Shown here: one piece after another, positions 55,557 to 64,000 of the stretch | Numbering within the stretch: the stretch's first letter is position 1 | How the letters are laid out: every line of letters starts with the position of its first letter | Source of the DNA: Hydrogenophaga sp. | GTDB taxonomy: Bacteria > Pseudomonadota > Gammaproteobacteria > Burkholderiales > Burkholderiaceae_C | Length of the DNA stretch: 64,000 bases | NCBI RefSeq assembly: GCF_025699295.1 | Contig: NZ_JAILWB010000013.1 | Location: 82,500 to 146,499, forward strand | Direction: 5' to 3' | Translations under genes and position numbers: made by a program | Notes under the pieces: generated by a model | What the model saw: the letters and a program-made list of their open reading frames with translations, nothing else | Told to the model about the DNA's origin: nothing | Databases searched by the model: none

Positions 55557-55570
55557 GGTGTTTCAATCAG

Positions 55571-55600
55571 AAAACCCCCGTCCGGATCACCGAACGGGGG
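55571..55600 (-). terminator. intercistronic terminator/attenuator between ugpB and ugpA
   Basis: On the minus strand the stem CCCCCGT/ACGGGGG has an inner CGG/CCG extension and is followed by four T. It lies 46 bases after the ugpB stop and 15 before the ugpA start. Such a hairpin fits partial termination that gives more binding protein than permease. Confidence 0.7.
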
Positions 55601-55645
55601 AGGCGAGAGGATAACGGAGGGCCGCGAGACCCGCCCGGATCGTAC

Positions 55646-56956
55646 TCAGTTGGCTTTCTGGAACCGCTCCAGTTGCTCGTTGCCGCGGCTGACGATGGCG
55701 TCCAGCGCTTCCTTGGCCGACTTCTTGCCGGCCCAGACTTGTTCGAGCTCTTCGTCCTCGATGGCACGCACCTGGATGAAGTTGCCCAGGCGGATGCCGC
55801 GCGACTTGTCCGTGGTCTTGCGGATCATCTGGTTGACGGCCACATCGGTGCCGGGGTTCTGCTTGTAGAAGCCGGACTTCTCGGTCAGCTCGAACGATGC
55901 CAGGGTGATCGGCAGGTAGCCGGTGCGCTGGTGGCTCTTGGCCTGGATCTCCGCGTTGGTGAGGTAGTTGAAGAAAGCCGCCACGCCCTTGTATTCAGCG
56001 GGCTTCTTGCCGCCCATGACCCAGAGCGACGCACCACCGATCACGGTGTTTTGCGGCGCGCCGACCACATCCGGGTAGTAGGGCAGGGGTGCGATGCCGA
56101 AGTCGAACTTGGCGTTCTTCTTGATGCTCGCGTAGGTCGATGACGAGGCCGTGGCCATGGCGCATTCGCCGGAATAGAAGGATGCGTCGGCCTTGTTGCC
56201 CCGTCCACGGTAGACGAAGAGGCCCTGCTTGGCCATGTTGGACAGGTTCTCGATGTGGCGCACGTGCAGCGGGCTGTTGACGGTCAGGCGCGCACTGGTG
56301 CCGCCAAAGCCGTTGCCCTTGCTGGCGAACTCGGTGTTGTGCCAGGTGGAGAAGCTCTCGAGCTGCGTCCAGCCCTGCCAGCTGGTGGTGAAGGGGCAGG
56401 CCACGCCCGAGGCCTTGAGCTTGGCCGCTGCGAGCACCACCTCCGGCCAGGTCTTGGGCGGCTGGTTGGGATCGAGCCCGGCCTTCTTGAACAGGTCCTT
56501 GTTGTAGTTGAACACTGTCGTCGAGCTGTTGAACGGGAAGCTCAGCATCTGGCCGTTGGGTGCGGTGTAGTAACCGACCACGGCCGGGATGTAGGCCTTG
56601 GGGTCGAACTTGTAGCCCGCATCGGACAGCACCTTGCCCACGGGCACCACGGCGCCCTTGGCGGCCATCATCGTGGCGGTACCCACCTCGAACACCTGGA
56701 GGATGTGAGGCGCGTTGCCGGCGCGGAACGCCGCTACGGCGGCCGGCATGGTCTCGTCGTAGGTGCCCTTGTAGGTAGGAACGATCTTGTAGTCCTTCTG
56801 GCTGGCATTGAAGCCATTGGCCAGGTCCAGCACCCAGTCATTCAGGCCGCCGGTCATGGAGTGCCACCACTGGATCTCGGTCTGGGCGTGGGCCGGACCG
56901 CTCATGGCGGCAGCAAGCGCCAGGGCGCTGGTGAGGGGGATGAAATGCTTGCGCAT
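55646..56956 (-). CDS. ugpB: sn-glycerol-3-phosphate-binding periplasmic protein
   Basis: Periplasmic receptor of the Ugp importer, for glycerol-3-phosphate and glycerophosphodiesters. The 436-residue protein has a Sec signal peptide cleaved after AHA (residue 24), then EIQWWHSMTGGLND, the ligand-site W/H stretch of UgpB, and the CWQGWTQLES-like (here SWQGWTQLES) segment. ATG 56956 has AAGGAG seven bases before it. A promoter is seen at 57017-57045. I looked for but did not find a convincing Pho box. Confidence 0.95.
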   Translation of the reverse strand: MRKHFIPLTSALALAAAMSGPAHAQTEIQWWHSMTGGLNDWVLDLANGFNASQKDYKIVPTYKGTYDETMPAAVAAFRAGNAPHILQVFEVGTATMMAAKGAVVPVGKVLSDAGYKFDPKAYIPAVVGYYTAPNGQMLSFPFNSSTTVFNYNKDLFKKAGLDPNQPPKTWPEVVLAAAKLKASGVACPFTTSWQGWTQLESFSTWHNTEFASKGNGFGGTSARLTVNSPLHVRHIENLSNMAKQGLFVYRGRGNKADASFYSGECAMATASSSTYASIKKNAKFDFGIAPLPYYPDVVGAPQNTVIGGASLWVMGGKKPAEYKGVAAFFNYLTNAEIQAKSHQRTGYLPITLASFELTEKSGFYKQNPGTDVAVNQMIRKTTDKSRGIRLGNFIQVRAIEDEELEQVWAGKKSAKEALDAIVSRGNEQLERFQKAN

Positions 56957-57016
56957 GGATGCTCCTTGGATGGGTAACGGTAGCCCGGTAGGGTAGGGTC
57001 TTTGTGTGACGAAACG

Positions 57017-57045
57017 ATTGCACCGACGTTTCCCGGGCGTGACAA
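57017..57045 (-). promoter_or_regulatory. promoter of the ugpB-A-E-C-Q operon
   Basis: On the minus strand TTGTCA (57045-57040) and TGCAAT (57022-57017) are 17 bases apart. Initiation would be near 57010, with a leader of about 54 bases to the ugpB ATG. Confidence 0.55.
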
Positions 57046-57132
57046 CAGGGGTTTCCATGAGGGGCGCGGGTGTATGTTGCGCTGCGGTACCATCTTGGGC
57101 CCACTACTGTCATGCTGGCGACTGCCACACAC

Positions 57133-60100
57133 ATGAACGCTCCCACGCCGCTCTCGCTGCTCGCCACCCCCACCGACGATGCGCCGCGTCTGCGCGAGAT
57201 TCCCTACAACTACACCTCCTTTTCGGACCGTGAGATCGTCCAGCGCCTGCTCGGCGAGCGGGCATGGGGATTGCTCGATGAACTCAGGGGCGAGCGCCGC
57301 ACCGGCCGGTCGGCGCGCATGTTGTACGAGGTGCTTGGCGATATCTGGGTGGTGCAGCGCAACCCCTACCTGCAGGACGACCTGCTCGACAGCCCGAAAC
57401 GCCGCCAGCAGCTGGTTGACGCCATGCACCACCGCCTGGGTGAGGTGCAGAAGCGCCGTACCCCGAACGACGATGCGGCGCGCGATGACCTGGTTGCGGA
57501 GTTGCTTGCCGCGGCGCGGGCGGCGGTGGATCGGTTTGCACGCGGGTTCGAGGACGTGGCCGCGCTGCGCCAGCGCGCCACGAAAGCGCTGCGCAAGCTC
57601 ACCGCCAGGGACAACATCAAGTTCGACGGCCTCTCGCGCGTATCGCACGTGACTGACGCGACCGACTGGCGCGTCGAATACCCCTTCGTCGTCCTCACGC
57701 CCGACACCGAGGCCGAGATGGCCCGGCTGGTCAAGGGCTGTTTCGAACTTGGCCTGACGATCATCCCTCGGGGGGGCGGCACCGGTTACACCGGCGGCGC
57801 GATACCACTGACCTGGAAGAGCGCGGTCATCAACACCGAGAAGCTCGAGGCCATGACCGAGGTGGAATGGGTCAAGGTCCCCGGGCACGAGCAACCGCTG
57901 CCCACGGTCTGGACCGAAGCCGGCGTGGTCACCCAGCGCGTGGCCGACGCGGCCGAGCGCGCTGGCCATGTGTTCGCCGTCGACCCCACGTCCGCCGAGG
58001 CCTCGTGCATTGGCGGCAACATCGCCATGAATGCCGGCGGCAAGAAGGCCGTGCTCTGGGGCACGGCGCTGGACAACCTGGTGTCGTGGCGCATGGTCAC
58101 GCCGCAGGCGCAGTGGCTGGAGGTCACGCGGCTGGACCACAACCTGGGCAAGATCCACGACGCCGAGGTGGCCACCTTCGAGCTGAATTACTTCGAAGCC
58201 GACGGCAAGACCCCGGTGCGTACCGAGCAGCTCGCCATCCCCGGCAAAACCTTCCGCAAGGAAGGCCTGGGCAAGGACGTGACCGACAAGTTCCTCAGTG
58301 GCCTGCCTGGCATTCAGAAGGAAGGTTGCGACGGCCTCATCACCAGCGCGCGCTGGGTGGTGCACCGCATGCCGCAGCACGTTCGCACAGTCTGCCTGGA
58401 GTTCTTCGGCAACCCCAGGGACTGCGTGCCGTCGATCGTCGACATCAAGGATTTCATGTTCGGGGAGATGAAGCGACCTGGCGGCGCCATCCTGGCCGGC
58501 CTGGAGCACCTCGATGACCGCTACCTGAAAGCTGTCGGCTATGCCACCAAGAGCAAGCGTGGCACCCTGCCCAAGATGGTGCTCGTGGGCGATATCGTGG
58601 GCGACGACGCCGATGCGGTTGCGCGGGCCACCAGCGAAGTGATCCGCCTGGCCAATTCGCGCAGCGGCGAGGGTTTTGTCGCCATCAGTGCCGAGGCGCG
58701 CAAGAAGTTCTGGCTCGACCGCAAGCGCACGGCGGCCATCAGCAAGCACACCAATGCCTTCAAGATCAACGAGGACGTGGTGATCCCGCTGCCGCGCATG
58801 GGCGAGTACACCGAGGGTATCGAGCGCATCAACATCGAGCTCTCGCTGCGCAACAAGATAAAACTGTGCGAGGCGCTGGAAACATTCTTCACGCGGGGTA
58901 GCCTGCCACTGGGCAAGACAGACGACGCCAACGACATCCCCAGCGCCGAGCTGCTGGAGGATCGCGTGCAGCAGGCGCTCGCCGTCGTGCGCGAAGTGCG
59001 TTCGCAGTGGGCGGGCTGGTTGCGCGACGTGGACACGCTGTTTCCGCAGTTGCAGGACCACCGCCTGCGCGCCAGCTGGAAGACGCAGCTGCGCGCGCCG
59101 CTGCAGAACATCTTCACCGGTGCGGCATTCGGCCCGCTGCTGACCGAATGCAACACCATCCACCAGCGCGTGCTCAAGGGCCGAGTCTGGGTGGCCCTGC
59201 ACATGCATGCGGGCGATGGCAACGTGCACACCAACATCCCGGTCAACAGCGACGACTACGAGATGCTGCAGGCGGCGCACGCCGCGGTGGCGCGCATCAT
59301 GGTGCTGGCCCGCAGCCTCAATGGCGTGATTTCCGGCGAGCACGGCATCGGCATCACCAAGCTCGAATTCCTCACCGACGAGGAACTGCGGCCGTTCGCA
59401 GAGTACAAGAGCCGGGTCGACCCCGAAGGCCGCTTCAACAAGGGCAAGCTGCTGCGCGACTTTGGCGCCCCTGCACTGGCGCAGGACACCAGCCTGCGCA
59501 GCGCCGATCTGTCCAGCGCCTACACGCCCAGTTTCGGCCTCATGGGCCATGAATCGCTGATCATGCAGCGCAGCGACATCGGCGCCATTGCCGACAGCGT
59601 CAAGGATTGCCTGCGCTGCGGCAAGTGCAAGCCGGTCTGCGCCACCCATGTGCCGCGCGCCAACCTGCTTTATTCGCCGCGCAACAAGATCCTGGCCACC
59701 TCGCTGCTGATCGAGGCTTTCCTGTACGAGGAGCAGACCCGCCGCGGCATCAGCATCCGGCACTGGGAAGAGTTCGAGGACGTGGCCGACCACTGCACGG
59801 TCTGCCACAAGTGCCTCTCGCCCTGCCCGGTGAAGATCGACTTCGGCGACGTGACGATGAACATGCGCAACCTGCTGCGCAAGATGGGCCAGAAGAGCTT
59901 CCGCCCCGGTAACGCGGCCGCCATGTTCTTCCTCAATGCCACCAACCCCGAGACGATCAAGTTCGTGCGAGGTGCCATGGTGGGCGCGGGATTCAAGGCC
60001 CAGCGCCTGGCCAACGACCTGCTCAAGCGCGTCGCCCGCAGGCAGACCAGCGCGCCGCCAGCAACCCTCGGTCCGGCCCCTGTCAAGGAACAGGTGATCC

Positions 60101-61023
60101 ATTTCATCAACAAGAAGATGCCCGGCGGTCTGCCCAAGAAGACCGCGCGCGCCCTGTTGGACATCGAGGACAAGGACTACGTGCCCATCATCCGCAACCC
60201 GGCGGCCACCACGGCCGAGACCGAGGCGGTGTTCTATTTCCCGGGCTGTGGTTCCGAGCGCCTGTTCAGCCAGGTGGGCCTGGCCACGCAGGCGATGCTG
60301 TGGCACGCCGGCGTGCAGACCGTTCTGCCGCCGGGTTACCTGTGCTGCGGCTATCCGCAGCGAGGCAGTGGCCAGTTCGACAAGGCCGAGAAGATGATCA
60401 CCGACAACCGGGTGCTCTTCCACCGCGTGGCCAACACGCTGAATTACCTGGACATCAAGACCGTGGTGGTGAGCTGCGGCACCTGCTACGACCAGTTGCA
60501 GGGTTACGAGTTCGATCAGATCTTCCCCGGCTGCCGCATCATCGACATCCATGAGTACCTGCTCGAGAAGGGCATCACGCTGCCGGCCGGGCAGGGCGGC
60601 TACCTGTACCACGACCCCTGCCACACGCCGATGAAGCTGCAGGACCCGATGAAGACCGTCAGGGCACTGGTGGGCGAAAACGTGCTGGAGAGCAAGCGCT
60701 GCTGCGGCGAGTCGGGCACGCTGGGCGTGACGCGGCCCGACATCTCCACCCAGGTCCGTTTCCGCAAGGAAGAAGAAATCCAGAACGGTGAGGCCGCGTT
60801 GCGCGCCGCCGGCACCGTGGGCGCGCAGGACAACGTGAAGATCCTCACCTCGTGCCCCAGCTGCCTGCAGGGGCTGAGCCGCTATGGCGAGGACCTCAAG
60901 TCGGGCCTTCTTGAGGCCGATTACATCGTGGTGGAGATGGCGCGCCAGATTCTGGGCGAACAATGGCTGCCTGAATACGTGGCCAAGGCCAACCAGGGCG
61001 GCATCGAGCGCGTGCTGGTCTGA
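57133..61023 (+). CDS. DUF3683 / FAD-linked oxidase / Fe-S cysteine-rich fusion oxidoreductase
   Basis: A 1296-residue cytoplasmic protein with four parts: an N-terminal DUF3683 region ([16 protein letters not shown], residues 20-125), a PCMH-type FAD domain ([12 protein letters not shown] near 215; MNAGGKKAV near 300) with its C-terminal half ([12 protein letters not shown] near 735), a two-cluster 4Fe-4S module ([11 protein letters not shown] at 826 and [13 protein letters not shown] at 888), and two cysteine-rich CCG units (CCGYPQRG 1071, SCGTC 1115; CCGESG 1191, SCPSC 1241). This is the D-lactate/glycolate dehydrogenase plus GlpC-like plan in one chain. The donor is not known. Start is ATG 57133 by homology; ATG 57112 is possible. 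Confidence 0.85.
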   Translation: MNAPTPLSLLATPTDDAPRLREIPYNYTSFSDREIVQRLLGERAWGLLDELRGERRTGRSARMLYEVLGDIWVVQRNPYLQDDLLDSPKRRQQLVDAMHHRLGEVQKRRTPNDDAARDDLVAELLAAARAAVDRFARGFEDVAALRQRATKALRKLTARDNIKFDGLSRVSHVTDATDWRVEYPFVVLTPDTEAEMARLVKGCFELGLTIIPRGGGTGYTGGAIPLTWKSAVINTEKLEAMTEVEWVKVPGHEQPLPTVWTEAGVVTQRVADAAERAGHVFAVDPTSAEASCIGGNIAMNAGGKKAVLWGTALDNLVSWRMVTPQAQWLEVTRLDHNLGKIHDAEVATFELNYFEADGKTPVRTEQLAIPGKTFRKEGLGKDVTDKFLSGLPGIQKEGCDGLITSARWVVHRMPQHVRTVCLEFFGNPRDCVPSIVDIKDFMFGEMKRPGGAILAGLEHLDDRYLKAVGYATKSKRGTLPKMVLVGDIVGDDADAVARATSEVIRLANSRSGEGFVAISAEARKKFWLDRKRTAAISKHTNAFKINEDVVIPLPRMGEYTEGIERINIELSLRNKIKLCEALETFFTRGSLPLGKTDDANDIPSAELLEDRVQQALAVVREVRSQWAGWLRDVDTLFPQLQDHRLRASWKTQLRAPLQNIFTGAAFGPLLTECNTIHQRVLKGRVWVALHMHAGDGNVHTNIPVNSDDYEMLQAAHAAVARIMVLARSLNGVISGEHGIGITKLEFLTDEELRPFAEYKSRVDPEGRFNKGKLLRDFGAPALAQDTSLRSADLSSAYTPSFGLMGHESLIMQRSDIGAIADSVKDCLRCGKCKPVCATHVPRANLLYSPRNKILATSLLIEAFLYEEQTRRGISIRHWEEFEDVADHCTVCHKCLSPCPVKIDFGDVTMNMRNLLRKMGQKSFRPGNAAAMFFLNATNPETIKFVRGAMVGAGFKAQRLANDLLKRVARRQTSAPPATLGPAPVKEQVIHFINKKMPGGLPKKTARALLDIEDKDYVPIIRNPAATTAETEAVFYFPGCGSERLFSQVGLATQAMLWHAGVQTVLPPGYLCCGYPQRGSGQFDKAEKMITDNRVLFHRVANTLNYLDIKTVVVSCGTCYDQLQGYEFDQIFPGCRIIDIHEYLLEKGITLPAGQGGYLYHDPCHTPMKLQDPMKTVRALVGENVLESKRCCGESGTLGVTRPDISTQVRFRKEEEIQNGEAALRAAGTVGAQDNVKILTSCPSCLQGLSRYGEDLKSGLLEADYIVVEMARQILGEQWLPEYVAKANQGGIERVLV

Positions 61024-61052
61024 CGCCCATAGCCCTCACGGAGACATCATTC

Positions 61053-61466
61053 ATGGCTGGACTCGACAGGAACACCCCGACGCCGCAGTCGATCACGCTG
61101 CACCAGCAGTCGCGGTTGCTCGAAATCGGCTTCTCCGATGGCAGCGAATTCCGCATTCCGTTCGAGCTGATGCGGGTGTACTCGCCCTCGGCCGAGGTGC
61201 AGGGCCACGGCCCCGGTCAGGAGGTGCTGCAGACCGGCAAGCGCGAGGTGGACATCGTCGCGCTGGAACCGGTGGGCAACTACGCGGTGCAACCCACCTT
61301 TTCCGATGGCCACAGCTCCGGCATCTACTCCTGGGACTACCTGCTCTTTCTGGGCTCGAAGCAGGCGGACCTGTGGGCCGACTATTTCGCGCGCCTGCAG
61401 GCCGCCGGGGTGGAACGCGACGCGCCCATGCCGGACAAGGGTGGCCAAGCCTGCGGCAGCCACTGA
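61053..61466 (+). CDS. DUF971 (gamma-butyrobetaine hydroxylase-like N-terminal) protein
   Basis: A 137-residue protein of the DUF971/GBBH-N type ([60 protein letters not shown]). In eukaryotes this fold is a zinc-binding domain in front of a hydroxylase; in bacteria it stands alone and is often beside ubiE or Fe-S genes, function unknown. It lies 29 bases after the giant oxidoreductase and 17 before ubiE. Confidence 0.88.
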   Translation: MAGLDRNTPTPQSITLHQQSRLLEIGFSDGSEFRIPFELMRVYSPSAEVQGHGPGQEVLQTGKREVDIVALEPVGNYAVQPTFSDGHSSGIYSWDYLLFLGSKQADLWADYFARLQAAGVERDAPMPDKGGQACGSH

Positions 61467-61483
61467 AAAAGGACGACAAGGCC

Positions 61484-62215
61484 ATGGCTTCCACCCATTT
61501 CGGATTCAAGACCGTCGACGAAGGCGAGAAGGCGCAGCGCGTGCGCGGCGTGTTCGATTCGGTCGCACCCAGGTACGACGTGATGAACGATCTCATGTCG
61601 GCCGGTCTGCACCGCCTGTGGAAGCGCTACACGATCACCGTGGCCAACCCCCAGGCGGGTGACCAGGTGCTCGACATCGCCGGTGGCACCGGCGACCTTT
61701 CCCTCGCTTTCGCGCGCAAGGTTGGTCCGACGGGGCGGGTGGTGCACACCGACATCAACGAAGCCATGCTGCGCGAGGGGCGCGCGCGCCTGCTCGACCT
61801 GGGTGTGGTGCTGCCGACGATGGTCTGCGACGCCGAGAAGCTCCCGTTTGCCAGCGATTCGTTCGATATCGTGTCGGTGGCGTTCGGCCTGCGCAACATG
61901 ACGCACAAGGAACTTGCCCTGGCCGAGATGCATCGGACACTCAAACCGGGTGGAAAGTTGCTGGTGCTGGAGTTTTCCCGGGTGGCGAAACCGCTTGAGA
62001 AAGCTTATGACTGGTACTCGTTCAATGTGCTGCCCAAACTGGGCAGGCTGGTGGCGGGTGACGAGGCCAGCTACCGCTATCTGGCCGAGTCCATCCGCAT
62101 GCACCCGGGGCAGGAAGAATTGAGGCAGATGATGCGAGGTGCTGGTTTTGGCCATGTGGATGTGCACAACCTCAGCGCCGGCGTGGTGGCCCTGCATGTG
62201 GGCATCAAGTGTTGA
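61484..62215 (+). CDS. ubiE: ubiquinone/menaquinone C-methyltransferase
   Basis: SAM enzyme that methylates the ring carbon of demethoxy-quinol intermediates. The 243-residue protein has [20 protein letters not shown] motif [15 protein letters not shown], and later [18 protein letters not shown] and [12 protein letters not shown]. The frame is open upstream; homology starts at ATG 61484. With ubiJ and ubiB downstream it forms a ubiE-(Tim44)-ubiJ-ubiB run. Confidence 0.96.
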   Translation: MASTHFGFKTVDEGEKAQRVRGVFDSVAPRYDVMNDLMSAGLHRLWKRYTITVANPQAGDQVLDIAGGTGDLSLAFARKVGPTGRVVHTDINEAMLREGRARLLDLGVVLPTMVCDAEKLPFASDSFDIVSVAFGLRNMTHKELALAEMHRTLKPGGKLLVLEFSRVAKPLEKAYDWYSFNVLPKLGRLVAGDEASYRYLAESIRMHPGQEELRQMMRGAGFGHVDVHNLSAGVVALHVGIKC

Positions 62216-62260
62216 GCGACGTTGGATGTCCGGTTTCTGCAATCTGAAGGAGACGATGAA

Positions 62261-63253
62261 ATGAACAAGTTGTGGTCGGTGGTGCTGGTCTGCGCGATGG
62301 CGCTGGGCTCGCAGGACCTCTGGGCCAAGCGCCTGGGAGGAGGCCTTTCCTTCGGCAAGCAGTCGGGCAACGTGACGCAGCAGCGCAGCGGCGCGGCGCC
62401 CGCGCAGCAGGCCACACCGCAGCAGGCGCCGGCACAGAATGCGGCCGCCCGTCCGGCCACGGCCAGCCCGGCCGCGGCTGCGCCAAAGCGGCCTTGGGGT
62501 GCGATGCTGGGGGGGCTGGCAGCGGGCCTTGGTCTTGCCTGGCTGGCCTCCGCACTGGGTTTTGGCGAGGCCTTCGCGCAGTTCCTGCTGTTTGCGCTGC
62601 TCGCGGTGGTGATCATGGCGGTCATCGGCATGGTCATGCGCCGGCGCGCCCAGCCTGCCAATCTGGCTTACCAGGGAGCGGGTCATTCGCAGTTCGACCC
62701 GGCCACGCCGCGCACCTACCAGCCGCACAACGTTGGCAACGACGCCTCTGCCAGACCCTGGGAACGCAGTGGCCCGGCCGGACTGGACGCCGCCCACCGC
62801 CCGGCGTCCCCGGCCGGCGGCGGGTCCTTGATCGGTTCGGCCTTGCAGGGCGGCCAGTCGTGGGGTGTGCCGGCGGGCTTCGACGTCGAGGGTTTCCTCA
62901 AGGCATCCAAGGCCAATTTCACCAGCCTGCAGGATGCCTGGGACCGTTCCGACATTCCCGCCCTGCGGGCCATGATGACCGACGACATGCTCGAGCAGAT
63001 CCGAGGGCAGCTTGCCGAGCGCGAGCAGGTCTCGACAGGCAGCGCGAACAAAACCGAGGTGGTGATGCTGGAAGCCCAGTTGCTCGGCATCGAGGAGCTG
63101 GAGGACGAGTACATGGCCAGCGTGGAGTTCTCCGGTCTGATCCGCGAGGAAGGCTCCGCCGGCCCCAACCCGTTCCGTGAGGTCTGGAACATCACCCGAC
63201 CCCGGGCTGGATCGGGCGGCTGGCTGGTGGCGGGCGTGCAGGCCCTGCAGTAA
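62261..63253 (+). CDS. Tim44-like domain membrane protein
   Basis: A 330-residue protein with a signal peptide-like N-terminus (LWSVVLVCAMALGSQDLWA), a Gln/Ala-rich linker, two membrane helices (about residues 82-125), and a C-terminal TIM44/MRPL45-type domain (about 200-330, FLKASKANFTSLQDAWDRSD). The domain binds membranes in mitochondrial Tim44; bacterial versions are of unknown function. AAGGAGA precedes the ATG. It sits between ubiE and ubiJ, and may be co-transcribed with them. Confidence 0.88.
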   Translation: MNKLWSVVLVCAMALGSQDLWAKRLGGGLSFGKQSGNVTQQRSGAAPAQQATPQQAPAQNAAARPATASPAAAAPKRPWGAMLGGLAAGLGLAWLASALGFGEAFAQFLLFALLAVVIMAVIGMVMRRRAQPANLAYQGAGHSQFDPATPRTYQPHNVGNDASARPWERSGPAGLDAAHRPASPAGGGSLIGSALQGGQSWGVPAGFDVEGFLKASKANFTSLQDAWDRSDIPALRAMMTDDMLEQIRGQLAEREQVSTGSANKTEVVMLEAQLLGIEELEDEYMASVEFSGLIREEGSAGPNPFREVWNITRPRAGSGGWLVAGVQALQ

Positions 63254-63304
63254 GCGCCGCGCGCGGCCGTTGCGCCGGGCTTTATCCGTCAAAATCGGGT
63301 GGTC

Positions 63305-63937
63305 ATGAAAAATGAACCACCCGATTCTTCTTCCAGGCCCGGTGCTGCGGCTGCGGCCCCCCTGAACTTCCTGCAATCGCTGTTGGGCGCCATTCGGCCA
63401 CCCGAGTGGGTGGTCGACGAGTTGCAGAACCGCGTGGTGCTGTTCCTCAACCATGTGCTGATGCAGGAAAAGGCCGCCCAGGACCGGCTGCGCCGGCAGA
63501 AGGGCAAACCCGTGCGCGTCCAGTGGGGTGACTTCCACCTCACCCTCGCGCCGACCGCCGCCGGCTTGCTTGAGCGTTGCGACCCCGAGGTCCGGCCCGA
63601 GCTGAACGTCACCCTGACCCAGACATCGCCCCTGGCACTGGCCCAGGGCGTGCTGGCAGGGCAGAAGCCCGGTGTGGACATCCAGGGCGACGTGCAACTC
63701 GCGGCCGAGGTGGCCTGGCTGGTGGACAACGTGCGCTGGGACGTGGAGGAAGACCTTTCCCGTGTGGTGGGAGACGCCACGGCCCACACGCTGTCGCGGT
63801 TTGCCCGCGCGGCGGGCCAGGCCGTGAAGGCCTTTGCCGAACGTCTGCCTGAGGGCTTTTCCCCCCGCGCGCCCACCGCTGGCGCATCGACCGACCCGAC
63901 GGCCACGACACCGCCCTCGCACGGACCCGCCGCATGA
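63305..63937 (+). CDS. ubiJ: SCP2-domain ubiquinone biosynthesis accessory factor UbiJ
   Basis: A 210-residue protein with an SCP2 lipid-binding domain (about residues 20-130) and a C-terminal helix, the layout of UbiJ, which holds ubiquinone intermediates in the soluble Ubi complex. Sequence identity is low in this family, but the place between ubiE and ubiB is decisive. The start ATG 63305 has CAAAAT nine bases upstream. The stop overlaps ubiB (ATGA). A low-complexity Pro/Thr tail ends it. Confidence 0.85.
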   Translation: MKNEPPDSSSRPGAAAAAPLNFLQSLLGAIRPPEWVVDELQNRVVLFLNHVLMQEKAAQDRLRRQKGKPVRVQWGDFHLTLAPTAAGLLERCDPEVRPELNVTLTQTSPLALAQGVLAGQKPGVDIQGDVQLAAEVAWLVDNVRWDVEEDLSRVVGDATAHTLSRFARAAGQAVKAFAERLPEGFSPRAPTAGASTDPTATTPPSHGPAA

Positions 63938-64000
63938 GCCGGCTCTTTCGCGGTGTCTACATCGTCTGGGTGGTGTTGCGCTACGGCCTGGACGAGCTGG
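63934..64000 (+). CDS. ubiB: ubiquinone biosynthesis kinase-like protein UbiB, N-terminal fragment
   Basis: Only the first 22 codons are visible before the window ends. The start MSRLFRGVYIVWVVLRYGLDEL matches the N-terminus of UbiB, an atypical ADCK-family ATPase needed for ubiquinone synthesis. The ATG overlaps the ubiJ stop. The identity rests on this segment and gene order. Confidence 0.8.
   Translation, partial: MSRLFRGVYIVWVVLRYGLDEL

Noticed and set aside
56957..57132. A Pho box before ugpB
   Set aside because: The region has TTGTCA, better explained as a -35, but no second CTGTCAT-like repeat at the required spacing.
56902..60963. A 1353-codon open frame on the minus strand across the giant oxidoreductase gene
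   Set aside because: It is the antisense shadow of a high-GC gene. The protein is His/Gly/Ala-rich without domains, and the plus-strand frame has clear motifs throughout.
61382..63922. An 846-codon minus-strand open frame across ubiE, the Tim44-like gene and ubiJ
   Set aside because: It is antisense to three recognisable proteins, has no start signal and no family motif.

Overview
The window is high-GC, densely packed chromosomal DNA from a betaproteobacterium. Protein character and gene order (mlaFED-mlaA-mlaCB, the short HisG, petABC-sspAB, pilBCD-coaE-zapD-yacG, ubiEJB) point to Burkholderiales, most likely Comamonadaceae (Hydrogenophaga/Acidovorax-like). This assignment is inferred from remembered family sequences, not from a search. 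I see no phage, transposon, CRISPR array, toxin-antitoxin pair or other accessory island. Almost everything is core housekeeping, and no gap between genes exceeds about 235 bases.

Layout. 1-770: 3' end of gltD, followed by a terminator. 880-8246: envelope block: the Mla phospholipid transport system (mlaF, E, D, A, C, B), an ABC-2 exporter (yadGH-like), a BolA/IbaG protein and murA. 8243-15572: histidine biosynthesis (hisG-D-C-B-H-A-F, then hisI-E), interrupted by an opposite-strand lapA-like gene. 15585-18096: a small membrane protein, a HIT hydrolase and tatABC. 18106-21658: an HtrA-type protease, a Nif3-like protein, pdxA and mscL. 21892-26113: cytochrome bc1 (petABC), a terminator, sspA-sspB and tRNA-Thr. 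26143-33082: a DciA-like protein, an M23 peptidase, secA, argJ, a DUF815 ATPase and a MutT-type Nudix enzyme. 33103-38578 (minus): pilB-pilC-pilD-coaE-zapD-yacG. 38742-39851 (minus): tRNA-Pro and a polyprenyl diphosphate synthase. 40062-43057: rplU-rpmA, a terminator, obgE and proB. 43076-46794: a CNP1-like protein and rppH on minus, diverging from proS and a lytic transglycosylase. 46805-51651 (minus): an AAA ATPase, grxD, prmC, prfA and hemA. 51701: a small membrane protein. 51981-56956 (minus): the ugpB-A-E-C-Q glycerol-3-phosphate uptake cluster. 57133-64000: a giant FAD/Fe-S oxidoreductase, a DUF971 protein, ubiE, a Tim44-like protein, ubiJ and the start of ubiB.

Themes. Many junctions are 1- or 4-base start/stop overlaps (ATGA, GTGA, TGATG), which indicates translational coupling. 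Several classic operons are rearranged: mlaA lies inside the mla operon, a second ABC transporter lies inside the mla-ibaG-murA string, and his genes follow murA by overlap. Regulatory structure that can be read directly includes intrinsic terminators (after gltD, petC, rpmA and grxD, and between ugpB and ugpA), a good promoter and leader hairpin before rplU, and promoters before ugpB and rppH. I did not find a clearly novel system. The least explained items are the 1296-residue DUF3683/FAD/Fe-S protein leading into the ubiquinone genes, the Tim44-like protein in the same run, and several possible leaderless or attenuated transcripts.
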